Shown: positions 22,554 to 33,830 of the stretch, in pieces
Layout: each line of letters opens with the position of its first letter
Position numbering within the stretch: the stretch's first letter is position 1
DNA from: Bos javanicus
Taxonomy: Eukaryota > Chordata > Mammalia > Artiodactyla > Bovidae
Direction: 5' to 3'
Length of the DNA stretch: 64,000 nt
NCBI RefSeq assembly: GCF_032452875.1
Contig: NC_083897.1
Location: 10,584,854-10,648,853, forward strand
Translations under genes and position numbers: made by a program
The notes under the pieces: model-generated
What the model was told of the DNA's origin: nothing
Seen by the model: only the letters and a program-made list of their open reading frames with translations
Databases searched by the model: none

Positions 22554-22896
22554 CAGTTCAGTTCAGTTCAGTCACTCAGTTGTGTCCGACTCTTTGCGAC
22601 CCCATGAATCGCAGCACGCCAGGCCTCCCTGCCCATCACCAACTCCCAGAGTTCACTCAGACTCACGTCCATCGAGTCAGTGGTGCCATCCAGCCATCTC
22701 ATCCTCTGTCATCCCCTTCTCCTCCTGCCCCCAATCCCTCCCAGCATCAGAGTCTTTTCCAATGAGTCAACTCTTCGCATGAGGTGGCCAAAGTACTGGA
22801 GTTTCAGCTTTAACATCATTCCTTCCAAAGAAATCCCGGGGCTGATCACCTTCAGAATGGACTGGTTGGATCTCCTTGCAGTCCAAGGGACTCTCA
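22554..22896 (-). mobile_element. BovB LINE 3' end, antisense, with 11-bp TSD
   Basis: AAGAATCTGAT at 22543-22553 and 22897-22907 brackets 343 bp of antisense BovB. An open minus-strand frame (to 22709) carries SNQSILKVISPG and [16 protein letters not shown]. Confidence 0.95.
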
Positions 22897-23384
22897 AAGA
22901 ATCTGATAGATTTAAGCTAAAAGACAATATCATCTCTTGATCTGAACCTCTTTCATGGTATTAATCTAATATTAATTTCCCTCTTATTTAACACATTTAT
23001 TCAATCCTTTACTCTTAACTACTATTTCTCTTTATCTCTATTTATACCCAATGTTTCCCATATTTTGAAGGGACATTAAGTTCAGTCACCTTGCTGGTCT
23101 ACGTTGCAGGCAGCAATAGCCTAGCGAGTACCTCCCCTTCAGTCCATTCCCATTTATATAGGGTAGGGATACATAGGGACAGAACTCATGGGCTATTTTT
23201 ATCAGTAGGCAATATAGCTGCATTTATTATAAAATCCAGTTTTGCCAGGTGGGGTGAAGGAATAACCTGCTTAAGAATTTTGATATGCAGGTTTAAATAT
23301 AAAGTTATATATATATTTTTTTGCTTAGGAAATCATCATGTGTTTCTGGTACTTGTAGTTTCAGCTCTGGCCCTCTGATCAGGG

Positions 23385-23608
23385 TGCATGCATCCTAAAT
23401 CGCTTCAGTCCTATCTGACTCTTTGAAACCACGTGGACAGTACTCCACCAGGTTACTCAGTCCGTGTAATTCTTCAGGCAAGAATATTGGAATAAATTGC
23501 CATGCCCTCCTCCAGGGGATCTTCCTGACCCAGGGATGGAACCCACGTCTCTTATGTCTCCTGCATTGGCAGGAAGGTTCTTTACCACTGGCACCACCTG
23601 CAAAGCCC
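23385..23608 (-). mobile_element. Bov-tA SINE, antisense
   Basis: A full-length antisense copy, more diverged than others (AATATTGGAATAAATTGCCATG in place of the usual core). Confidence 0.9.
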
Positions 23609-25304
23609 ACTGTATCATGTAAGAAAAAGAGAGCTGAACTTACGTGAGGTAGAAAAAGTGTAGTCGTCATACCAGCATCCTCCCCTCTTGGGAAGAACTG
23701 CATAGTCATGCCAGCATATTCCTCTTTCCCCTCTTCTGCAGACCCAGAGAAACAGGTGAGAATTTAATGAAGACATTCCCTTAGCAGCCGTCATGTTGAG
23801 GGTGAGCACATATCCCCAAAGCACATACGTCAGCCCTTGATGCCCCTATCTCTTCCCATTTTAGACAACTGGTGTTTCAGTTAGCAGCACCAAATTTTTA
23901 TCAAACTGTTACTCTCAGGAGAATATTTCTTTGCCTCTTGTTAGACATTATGGGCTGTAAAACTGCTCATTGTCTGAAGAAATGTGACTCAGAGGTTTTA
24001 AAATTTAACAAATTAACAATTTAACAAATCGTTACAATATCTTCTGTTTCAGCTCTTTTATAGTACTCTAAGTAAACATGTACGTCTAATACTGGGTGAG
24101 CAAAGCTCAGCCCAGTCTCAAGGTCTCTTTCTGTTGGGATCCTTAGGTAACACCCTGAGGCTACTAGCCATTGTCTGAATTTAAGCTACTTCAAACCCCC
24201 TTGTCTCACCAAGCATCTACAATCTGTCTCTCTTTCTAGCAAACAGAGCAACTCTTTTTGGCATTTTTGGCCTCAAAGGCGGCAAGAGGAACGTGTCTAG
24301 ATTCAGCCTATCTCTGCAGTACTGCAGTTGCCCTATATCCATTCATTTCATGGAATCAAATAGGACCTTAGGTAAACAGATCAAAATATCTACTAGTTGA
24401 TTCCAATCACATTTCAAACTTGGAAGAGGATTCTCTGGCGGGCCTTGACATATTCTATTTTAATGTATCCCTTAAATTCTCATAGTTCTTTCTTTCCATA
24501 GGGCCATGCCTCATAGGGGCACACCCTTTCTAGGACAGTTTTCCATTGCCCTCTTTTTGGCCAAATATCCAGGGCATTTGCCACTGCCTATGAGAAAGTA
24601 AACTCCAAAATATTATGACAAATAGCCTAAAACTCAGCTCATTGAGCTGTTTTTGTTTTATCTTCCTTGATCACAGTGGTGGCATTTCAAATAGGTTGTT
24701 GTTCATTAACTTTGGAACTGTCATCCATAAACCAAACAGCTCTTTGGTGTTCAGTTTAAATCTGTTTAAAGGCTCCTTCCAAGTAACAATAAAATCTGGC
24801 AGGTCCTTGCATGGTTCCCAAGTCAGTACTGGGGGAAATGAGTCTACCTGCTTAATAAACTGAGTAACTCCCTGCATTTTTTCAATTGTATAAATCATAA
24901 ACTTTTCTGAGCACTGCCTTCCCATTAGAAACTCTTCTCCAAAATCACCCATGACATTTTGGATATTTCCAGTTTCAAAATTATTTTTGTCCTTCAATCA
25001 TAAGAGCAGTTTCAATTACTGTTGACTACAAGTTAGTAATTACCCCTCAAATGGAAATTCTCTAGTCCTAAGTTCCAGTAGTCATTGTTGGAAGGCATTT
25101 CTGCCATGAACCCAGTCTAGGCTCCATGTATGGCTCTTATACAAAGACTCTGTCTGTCCCAGCACTCCACGTCTTATTGTGTACTTTGTGTTTCAGGAAA
25201 CTTCATTTTTATTTACCATGTCCAATTAATATTGGTTGAAGGGCAGATTTGCATGCCTTCTGTTTTATAATGCTAGGTAGAGGAACAGTTACAGTCAGCC
25301 ACAG

Positions 25305-25640
25305 TCAGCCACAATATCCATTCCCATATTACATATTAGATTCAGTGAAAGAGACATAACTACTTCACATAAAGCCTGTTCAAACACACCAATTTTTGTC
25401 CAAACTTTCACTTTAATCTCATCGATCCTTGCATTCCTACTTGTAACCTCTCTTTGTACTTCCTCAACAGGTTTTGATTTTATGGTACTAAGTAGAATAA
25501 ATGCTCCCCAGTCAGACACTAAATCCTTTCCCATAAAGCAGTCAAGTAAAGGAGACAAGAATCCTTTCCATAAAGTCTGTTTAAACATTCCAATTTTCAT
25601 CCAAACTTTCACTTTAATTGTGTCAATTTTTGTGTTTCTA
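25305..25640. repeat. imperfect tandem duplication inside ERVL-like pol
   Basis: The units at about 25313-25440 and 25510-25640 align across CATAAAG(C/T)CTGTT(C/T)AAACA and an exact TCCAAACTTTCACTTTAAT. On the minus strand both encode IKVKVW.KIG.F.Q. The period is about 205 bp. Confidence 0.75.
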
Positions 25641-25984
25641 TATTCTCTCAATCTAACTGTAGCCTGCATTAGGATTTATCCAATAGATTTTGGTACCATT
25701 AGTGACTATGGCTCCCATATCACAGAGTTCCAGAAACATCTTTTTCCCACCTTCTATTTTACGTCCTCAGAAGCAGTCAAATCTAGGGGCCTTTTGTTAA
25801 ATTCCATTGATAACTTGTACCTTTAGCAATTGATTAGAACACAACTGCTGTCCCATACCAAGGTTGACTTTGTAGCTACCTAGGAATCAAAAGTTCCTCA
25901 CCCTTCACCTTTTCATCCTTTCTCTTCCCAAGCCACATGTTTCTATGAGTCAGGGACATTCTAGAAAATCCCCCATTTTCTGGC

Positions 25985-26760
25985 ATTAAATTCTGTTTTT
26001 CTTCTGATATTAAATATATTGTTTCAATAGCAGTTTTCATTTCTTCAGCATCAACTGAGTGTCCCAGAATATAATTTAACTCTTACAGTAACTGTGCTAA
26101 GTTAGTGCAGACCTCAAGTTGAGGGCTCAGTCTACCGTCTTTACTTCAGATTCCAGTCACAAGTCCCAGGGTCCACCTGCACTTCTGACCAAACAACTGT
26201 AAATCTGAAGGTTCTCATGAGCCCCCTTCAGGTTAGATAATTTCTTAGAATGATACTTAGAACTCCAGAAAGCACTATGCTAAATATAGTTCTATTATAA
26301 AAGATATAACTCAGAAACAGCCAAATGGAAGAGATAGGTCAAAGTATGGACGAGAACTGGTGAGCAGAGATCCCATGCCCTGTCCAGGCATGCCACCATG
26401 CCAGTACATTGACCAACCCAGAAGATCCTCAAATTTCGTTATTCAAGATTATTCAACGAAGTCTTATTACATAAGCATGGTTGATTAAATCACTGGTCAT
26501 TAGTGACTGAACTCAATCTCTAGCTCTCTACCTTCTCTGGAGACTGAGGATAGGGCTGAAAGTTCCAACTTTCTAACTACATAGTTGGTTCTTCTGGGAG
26601 TGTATCCCCATCCTGAAGCTAACTAGGGACAGCCAAGAGTCATTTCATTAGCACAAACTCAGGTATGGTAAAAAGGACTTTGTTATAACAATGTATAATA
26701 ATAAAAGTATTATTCCACAAGTGTATAGGAGGCATGTTTAAGGATGGCACCTCAAGCTCA
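25985..26760 (-). mobile_element. old LTR, copy C (ERVL-like family)
   Basis: Shares with copies A and B TTATTATAAAAGATATAACTC, CCAGGCATGCCACC, TGAACTCAATCTCTAGC and GCCAAGAGTCATTTCATTAGC. The right end is degraded after TTGTTATAACAATG. As the right-hand repeat of a minus-strand element it would be the 5' LTR. Confidence 0.6.
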
Positions 26761-27440
26761 CAGAGTATTACCTCAGAGCTGATACTTTATATGCACCCTA
26801 AGCAGGAAGTCCCACAAATCAATTATATTTAAAAATATAACTACAGTGATAATTGGGAAAAAGGTCTAGAAAAAAGATAATATATTAATAAGGTAATCAA
26901 TAATGAAGCTTTTTCAATAAATAGTTCAGTAGGAGAAATTATAAGATAGTGTAAGGGAAGAAACACTTCTTCTACCTCCTAGGTTCTGTAATTGAGCCTA
27001 AGAATTACATGGACACAGACAGATTAATAGGAGAAAAGCATATAAGTTTTAAAAAATATTCTCATGTGCACACAAGGGTCTTCATAAGAAAAATGAAGAC
27101 CCAAAGAAGCAGTTAGGACTAAGAGCTTATATAAACATTTGTAAGAAAGAGATGAGACAAAAAGGTTTGAGCTAAAGGCAGTAAATTTGAGGACAGTGAG
27201 TAGGAAATATACAGGGGAAACCCAGAAGACAAGAATTACTTTAGTAGGCTTTTTATACAGATCCATTTTGGCATCAACTCCCAGGCTTATGTGATAAAAA
27301 TATTCTTCTCTTCCTGATACAGAGAGGGTATGTTTCTCATAAAGTATTTTATGACTTGTTTTTATGTAAAAAGGGAGAGAGTTCAAAGATCCCTTTCTGC
27401 ATTTACCCTTTCTCAAATGCATTCAACTTAAAATAATCAA
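26761..27440. other. possible further LTR relic
   Basis: AGACCCAAAGAAGCAGTTAGG, GAGACAAAAAGGTTTGAGCTAAAGGCAG and ACAGAGAGGGTATGTTTCTCATAA have the feel of an old endogenous retroviral LTR, but I cannot name it and see no clear ends. A minus-strand frame at 27024-27422 is not supported as a gene. Confidence 0.3.
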
Positions 27441-28700
27441 TATGGCAAAGCAGCATATCTTGGGGTGGCATGTTCTGAATGCTTTCAATAGTAAAAGTAG
27501 GGACTGGGAGGATAAAAATATTTGAAAAGGATTTAGGAGGTATAATTGGTTGAATCAGTGAAGTATTAGATGTGGATATTGAAGGGGAGTGAAGAGTCAA
27601 TGTTTAATCTAGGAGGTTGAGAGGGGAAGAAATAGATGACATGATATGACATGTGGAATTCAGAAGTAAGAACAGGTTTTGATTATAGAGGAAATATGGG
27701 TTTGATTTGGGATTTGCTATATTTGAAGCTCTTGGTGAATACTACTAGTAAATTCATATATGTCTGAAACACAGGTCAAGTTTGACGAGATGGATTTTGA
27801 AGTTATCTGTACCTAAATTGCATATAATATCATTTGGTTGCAGTATTTCTTCAGAAAAACTTTTGGTGTTTTTCCAAACACCAAAGGGATGTTTGGAAAA
27901 GGTGGCCAAAGATAAGACTTTAGGTGAATATTAATTATAAGTTGGAGGAAAAGAAAGCAGCAAAGGAAAATGATAGGATGGAATATAGGAGAGTGAGTTG
28001 AAAAATAGTAATCTGGAAAAAAAAATGAGAAGGAATTTCTGAAAGAAATATATGGTATGACTTTCTTATCAACTGCTGGAGATAGAGCAAGTTAGGGGTA
28101 CTTAAGTGGCCAACTGGATTTAGCAACCAAGGAGTCTGTGTTTAAAACTAAAAAGGAGTCAATGACAATAGTTTCAGTGAAGTAGTTGGGACAAAAACTA
28201 TGGCAGTGGATTGGAAAGTCAAAGCAAGTGGAGATCTTCCAGAGAAGAAAGGTCTTTCAAGAAGCTTGAGAGAAAAGAGGGCAGTACCTTGAGGCAATGG
28301 CACCCCACTCCAGTACTCTTGCCTGGAGAATCCCATGGACAGAGGAGCCTGGTGGGCTGCAGTCCATGGGGTCGCTAAGAGTCGGACACGACTGAGCGAC
28401 TTCACTTTGACTTTTCACTTTCCTGCATTGGAGAAGGAAATGGCAACCCACTCCAGTGTTCTTGCCTGGAGAATCCCAGGGACGGCGGAGCCTGGTGGGC
28501 TGCCGTCTATGGGGTCGAGTAGGGTCAGACACGACTGAAGCGACTTAGCAGCAGCAGCAGCTTGAGGAATTACCAGTCCAAGGGTGGTGTTTTATAAATG
28601 GACGATCCTATTTATTTCTACATGCCAAACAGAGGAAAGAAGCATGATAATTCAGTAAAGTTTCTGGAGTAGCCTTGAGGGAAATGGAAAAGAACACATT
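27441..28700 (+). mobile_element. ancient mammal-wide repeat (L2-like, uncertain), split by Bov-A2
   Basis: Landmarks TTTGATTTGGGATTTGCTATAT, CTGGATTTAGCAACCAAGGAG and ACAATAGTTTCAGTGAAGTAG are from a common mammal-wide repeat, interrupted at 28295-28560. It seems to be a later part of the repeat type at 13480-14115. Confidence 0.45.
28295..28560 (+). mobile_element. Bov-A2 SINE with TSD
   Basis: A dimer lacking the first few bases (starts CAATGGCACCCCACTCC), with an (AGC)n tail. CTTGAGG is duplicated at 28288-28294 and 28561-28567. Confidence 0.95.
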
Positions 28701-29140
28701 AGGAAGAGTTAGTTGTAGAAAAGACAGAACATTCATACTCTTGATGAAAGGAAACCTATTTAAAAATTTTGTTAAACTTTATCCACTCAATCATGTTATT
28801 AACTGCCAATTTTCAATTCTCTGTTGTAACATACAGAGGAAAGAAATAGTGATAATCCAAATTTTAATATAAACAAAAGGTGTCTGTTTCACTTGATCGA
28901 ACTATAAGGCTGAAAAGATGGCTATGGAAGAATAGTGGCGAAGATAATCCATAGAACAGAAAAAAAGAGTAGCATTTATAAATGAAAGCAGGCTTTTAAG
29001 AGATGACAAGGAATTGATTGCTTTGAATTAAGAAATTTAGAATAACAAACTATAGGCAGAAGTTAATCTTTGTAAAAAATTCTTCAGAAGTATTAAAGTT
29101 ATGAGTGTGCTTCAGTATTTCAACTCCTAATAAACTGTTG
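28701..29140. other. unassigned stretch
   Basis: No gene or recognisable repeat. Confidence 0.5.
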
Positions 29141-30306
29141 TTCAATCACTAAGTCATGTCCAGCTCTGCAACCCATTAGACTGCAGCATGCCAGGTTCCT
29201 CTGTCTTTCACTATCTCCCAGAGTTTGCTCAGACTCATGTCCATTGAAACGGTGATGTCATCCAACCATCTCATATTCTGTCACCTCTTTCACTTCCTGC
29301 CCTCAATCTTTCCCAGCATCAGGGTGTTTTCCAATGAGTCAGCTCTCTGTATCAGGTCGTCAAAATATTGGAGATTCAGCTTCAGCATCAGTCCTTCCAA
29401 TGAATATTCAGAGTTGATATCCTTTACCATTGACTGGTTTGATCTCCTTGCTATTCAAGAGATTCTCAAGAGTCTTCTCCAGCATCACAATTCGAAAGCA
29501 TCAATTCTTTGGTGCTCAGTCATCTTTATGGTCCAGCTCTCACATCCATACATGACTACTGGAAAAGCCATTGCTTTGACTATATGCACCGTTGGTGGCA
29601 AACTGATGTCTCTGCTTTTTAATACACTGTCTGAGTTTGTTATAGCTTTTCTTCCAAAGAGCAAGTGTATTTTAATTTCACAGCTGCAGTCACCATCTGC
29701 AGTGATTTTGGAGCCCCCAAAATAAAATCTGTCACTGTTTCCACTTTCTCATCTATTTGCCGTGAAGTGATGGGACCGGATATCATGATCTTAGTTTTTT
29801 GAATGCTGAGTTTTAAGCCAGCTTTTTCATTCTCCTCTTTTACCCTCATCAAGAGGCTCTTTAGTTCCTCTTTACTTTCTGCCATAAGAATGGTATCATG
29901 TGCGTATCTGAAGTTGTTGATATTTCTCCTGGCAATGTTGATTTCAGCTTGTGCTTTATCCAGCCTGGTATTTTGCATGATGTACTAAGCATATAAGTTA
30001 AATAAGCAGGGTGACAATATACAGCCTTGACATACTCCTTTCCCAATTTGGAACCAGTCCGTTGTCGCATGTCCAGCACTAACTGTTGCTTCTTGATCTG
30101 GATGCAGGCTTCTCAGGAGGCAGATTAGATGGGCTGATATTCCCATCTCCTTAAGAATTCCCTGTAGGTTGTTGTGATCCACACAGTCAAAGGCTTTAGC
30201 ATAGTCAAGCAGAAGCAGAAGTAGATGTTTTTTCTGGAATTTTCTTGCTTTTTCTATGACTGAAGGATATTGGCAATTTGATCTCTGGTTCCTCTGTCTT
30301 GTCTAA
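29141..30306 (-). mobile_element. BovB LINE, 1.2 kb antisense copy reaching into the RT domain
   Basis: The element runs from the 3' end back into the reverse transcriptase. Broken minus-strand frames at 29640-29978 and 29985-30182 carry RRNINNFRYAHDTILMAES, KAGLKLSIQKTKIM, DHNNLQGILKEMG and TTDWFQIGKGVCQGCILSP. The catalytic box at 29895-29906 reads YAHD, not the YxDD expected of an active reverse transcriptase. Several frameshifts and stops make it non-functional. Confidence 0.94.
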
Positions 30307-30449
30307 ATACATTATATGCACCAGTAAAAATCACATAAAATTTTCTTCAAAGACTAAGTGAAGCTATTTGCATTTTATTCTTATCTGGTTGCTCCTTTCA
30401 AAGCCCCCAAACAACAGAAAGTCCCTAATGTAATTTCTAAAAGTTTTAC
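30307..30449. other. unassigned stretch
   Basis: Nothing recognised. Confidence 0.5.
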
Positions 30450-30582
30450 AGTGGTACATTAAAGATCTTCATATTGAAACAGCAGTGATAGACCTGCACC
30501 GAATTAAAGGACTGATAGAATCTGGGAGGATGGATCTACGGAACACCGCTGCATCAGCAAGCTTGCCATTTGCTGAATAAGA
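30450..30582 (+). other. exon-like open stretch, unidentified
   Basis: After a possible splice acceptor (TTTTACAG ending near 30449) one frame is open for about 44 codons to a TAA at 30580-30582: WYIKDLHIETAVIDL, then HRIKGLIESGRMDLRNT. The residues look protein-like, and the stretch has more CpG (CACCGAAT, TACGGAACACCG) than its neighbours. It may be an exon, a processed pseudogene piece or a conserved element. I do not recognise the protein, and chance remains possible at this length. Confidence 0.25.
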
Positions 30583-31708
30583 GTTGATAAACAGCAAAAT
30601 CAATTTAAATAATCATGAGTTAATCCATCCTAGTAAGTATTACCAACTCTAGAGAGTGAGTATGCTGGATATTAAAATAAGTGTTTAAGATTAGAAAGAG
30701 AATGTTTACAAGCTTCTTCACTACTCACATATTTTTAAATGCAGTTTAATATTTTTACTAAATGCAGTTATTTAAAATAATTTTTGATACTGTGTTTAAT
30801 ATTCTTAGTGCAAATCATTGTTATCTTATCTCATACCCATAAGGAATGGCTGATAAGGATTGCAATAAAATGTGTAACGAGTCTGACTGGAAAATTAATT
30901 TGAATGCAAATGCTCCTTTAATTGAAGCATTCCCTTGCTCTGGTCCAATATAATTTTTCTTATTAGAGTCTGAAAATATGCTTCCATATAGATCAAATAT
31001 TTTAATACAATTATTTGAAATCAAAGGAAACCTAAAAATAATATCTATTACATAATCAACGTGTTTGTGGCATGAAAGGCAGTATGCTAATGGTTAGGTT
31101 TAGAAACAAGCCAGTTCTGAGACATATGACATGTTAATAGCTTCATTTAAGGAGTTAAAAAATAGGTAATGTAACTGTTTATATTGGAAACCGCATCATA
31201 TTATAAATATTGCTTAGCTAGGAAACTTTATTCCCTTCTCCTTTCTTTAAATGGAATATAGTTACACTAAGAGTCAGCAAAAAGAGCTCAGGCAAATCCT
31301 CTCTGAAAGAAGTTAGAAGCAGGACATTCACAATGGATTATTTGTAAGTTGACAGGAAATATCAAAGTCAAAAAATAATACACTACTCTGCTGAGAATAA
31401 CCTGTTATATAGGTCTAATCTCAAGCATTTAACTTGGCATTGGTATTTATATATATGAGTATATATATTTTTTTCAATTAAAAAAGCTGGACTCTGTGGA
31501 CTTTTCAACAACCATTCCAGTTTATGTTAGGTAAAACACGTGGGGACTCCATTGCATGGGAAATGGAGGACTTTTTCTCTAAACTCAGGCATTTATTAGT
31601 GTAACTTTGGAACCACCTTGCCACTCAGTCAGTCAGCTAGGCCAATAGCAGATTGGCTATTATTTATGGGCTACACAATTATGAGGTACTGTGCTTGATT
31701 TGTAAAAT
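30583..31708. other. unassigned AT-rich stretch
   Basis: No supported feature. Confidence 0.55.
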
Positions 31709-31893
31709 CCCGGATGGCTCAGTGGTAAAGAATCTGCCTGCAACGCAGGAGACATAGGTCCAATCCCTGGGTCGGAAGATTTCCTGGAGGAGGAAATGGC
31801 AACCCACTCCAGTATTCCATGGGCAGAGGAGCCTGGCAGGCTACATACAGTCTATAGGGTTGCAGAGTCAGATATGACTGAGCTGGTACGCAC
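31709..31893 (+). mobile_element. Bov-tA SINE
   Basis: Starts at the A-box region (GATGGCTCAGTGGTAAAGAA) and carries an internal deletion before GGCAGAGGAGCCTGGCAGG. Confidence 0.9.
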
Positions 31894-32645
31894 TAGTAAA
31901 TGCTTTGTTTAGATTATTTCTAAACTTTCTTCCAGCTCACACAAATGCCCTCTTCTTTCTTGATTATGGCTCTGGCTAACCTCAGATATACTGAATCATG
32001 AAGCAGATTAGAATCTAAATGCTGTGAAAATTCATTGCCTTGTAATATTAAACAAGTTCAACCTTTCACTCTTGCTCTTTGCTCTTTTGGATCTAAGGTG
32101 AATGTTTTCATCTTTACCTTACAAGGCTGGGTACAGTGTGCTTTGGTTGGCACAGAGCTTAAGTATAATCTGTGTGCTTATGAATTAATCAACCACTACC
32201 AGGTCAACTGGTAAAAGAAGGAGTGCAGGAGTAAGTGGTTTAAAAAAGAGTGACATTTGACTGAGGGTCAAATTATTGTGGTGAACAGATTGTGTGAGGA
32301 ATTTAAGTTTAAAAAGATTCAGAAGGGGAGAGAAAACATGATTTCAAAGAAATATAGCATCATGGAGAAAAAACACTCCCTGCTTTGAATCCATTCTGCT
32401 TTGAAAATGCTATCCCAATGTGATTCTGAAATTTTCCTCAGCAATAATGGTAATAATGGCAGCCTCACCATCTGGAAATTGCTTATTCATCAAATTCTCA
32501 TTCTCTGGATTCTTAGCCTAGTTCTTGGCACATAACAGATTTCCAGTATACGTTTGTTGAAAGAATCATCTTCTAATATTTTCATAAGAGCAACATTAGC
32601 TTTAATACATAGTAAAGCCATGGTCTAGCTATGTCCCTTATATGC
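31894..32645. other. mostly unassigned, short L2 3' end
   Basis: Positions about 32505-32572 (TAGTTCTTGGCACATAACAG..GTTTGTTGAAAGAATCA) look like an L2 3' terminus. The rest is unassigned. Confidence 0.5.
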
Positions 32646-33058
32646 TGTTGTGAGCTGGACTGTGTCCCCTTCAAATTCACATGTTGGCAGTCCTAACCGG
32701 TAGTCCTTAACAACGTGCTCATATTTGAAGAGAGAAACTTTAAAGAGGTAATTAAATTAAAATGAGGTCATTAGGCTGGGCCATAATCCAATATGACTGG
32801 AGTCCTTATAAGAAGATGAAATTTGGACACAGACGTACAAAGCGAAGACCTGTGAAGACAGAGGGAGGAGACAGCTACCTGCAACCAAGGAGAGTGGATT
32901 GGAACAAATCCTTCTCTTAAGGCCCTCAGAAGATACCAACACCTGCTGGCACTTTGAACTTGGACTTCTAGCCTCTATAGTTGTGAGAAAATAAATTTCT
33001 GTTATTAATCTACCTAGTCTGTGGTACTTTGTTATGGCACCCCTATCAAACTAATACA
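32646..33058 (+). mobile_element. ERVL-MaLR solo LTR, near complete
   Basis: Begins TGTTGTGAGCTGGACTGTG and ends CTAATACA. Internal landmarks are AAATTCACATGTTGG, GAGTCCTTATAAGAAG and a polyadenylation signal AATAAA at 32990-32995 (GAGAAAATAAATTTCTG), followed by TGGTACTTTGTTATGG. No internal region is next to it. Confidence 0.88.
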
Positions 33059-33304
33059 GGTTTTTTCAGTTGTGAATAAATCACCAGAAATTTCCTATTT
33101 TGGAATAGTTTCAGAATGAGTTTGTTATTAAGTATAAATTAAGAAATATCACTGACACATTCCTAGAGAATATTTCTCAGGGCCCCTTTGGCTACACCCA
33201 TCCTGACCTCCGCCTCTGTCCTGGTCCATACATGCTAGTGTACTGAAGATCAACTTGGAACCATTGATGAGAATTAAGACAAAAAGTTGCTTAAACCTAT
33301 AAAA

Positions 33305-33531
33305 GGACTTCCCAGGTGGCGTGAGTGGTAAAGAATCTGCCTGCCAATGCAGGAGACATAAAAGACGTGGGTTCGATTCCTGGGTCAGGAAGATCCCCTG
33401 GAGGAGGGCATGGCAACCCACTCCAGTATTCTTGCCTGGAGAATCCCATGGACAGAGGAGCCTGGAGGGCTACCGTCCATAGGGTTGCAAAGAGTCGGAC
33501 ATGACTGAAGTGACTTGGCACATGCACATAG
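33305..33531 (+). mobile_element. Bov-tA SINE
   Basis: A well-preserved copy with a good B-box (GGGTTCGATTCC). Confidence 0.94.
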
Positions 33532-33599
33532 CAACAGAGATGAACTCTAAAAAAACAGTTTAAACATATTATAATACTACATGACAAGATGCAATTTGA

Positions 33600-33830
33600 C
33601 AGGTTGTTAAGAGTATGGATCTGACACCCAGACATATGGGTTTTTTCCCAGCTCTTCTTGCTAGTTGTGTGTATGATCTCGGCCAAGTTACTTAAATTTT
33701 CTGTGTCTTACTTTCTTCTTCTATTTATGTCGATAATAACAGTACTTACACCATAATATTGCTGTGATGATTAAATGACTTTGTACAATTAAAGGTGCTT
33801 AGAACAGTGTCTGACACATGAAAAGTGTTG
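33600..33830 (+). mobile_element. MIR SINE, near full length
   Basis: AGAGTATGGATCTGACACC, CTAGTTGTGTG, GCCAAGTTACTTAAATTTTCTGTG and GCTTAGAACAGTGTCTGACACA occur in MIR order. Confidence 0.88.

Larger units (their letters stand above)
22313..25984 (-). mobile_element. ERVL-like internal region with pol remnants
   Basis: Two stretches read as retroviral pol on the minus strand. At 25313-25700 a frame contains MGKDLVSDWG and MGMDIVADCG, resembling the ERVL protease/RT junction. At about 24480-24780 AQ/NELS..WQMPW and ELFGLWMT fit a frameshifted RNase H region. Order along the minus strand is pro/RT then RNase H, as in a retroviral pol. Gag and most of RT are missing. BovB (22554-22896) and Bov-tA (23385-23608) are inserted. 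All frames are broken, so no product is expected. Confidence 0.5.

Noticed and set aside
24671..24997. 108-codon minus-strand frame as a host gene
   Set aside because: It lies in the ERVL-like internal region and continues into RNase H-like sequence only after a frameshift. Treated as a pol remnant.
27024..27422. 132-codon minus-strand frame
   Set aside because: Lies in a stretch resembling an old LTR. Composition is typical of AT-rich non-coding DNA and there is no known motif.
29225..29725. 166-codon plus-strand frame
   Set aside because: It is the antisense frame of BovB ORF2, which is often open. Not a gene.
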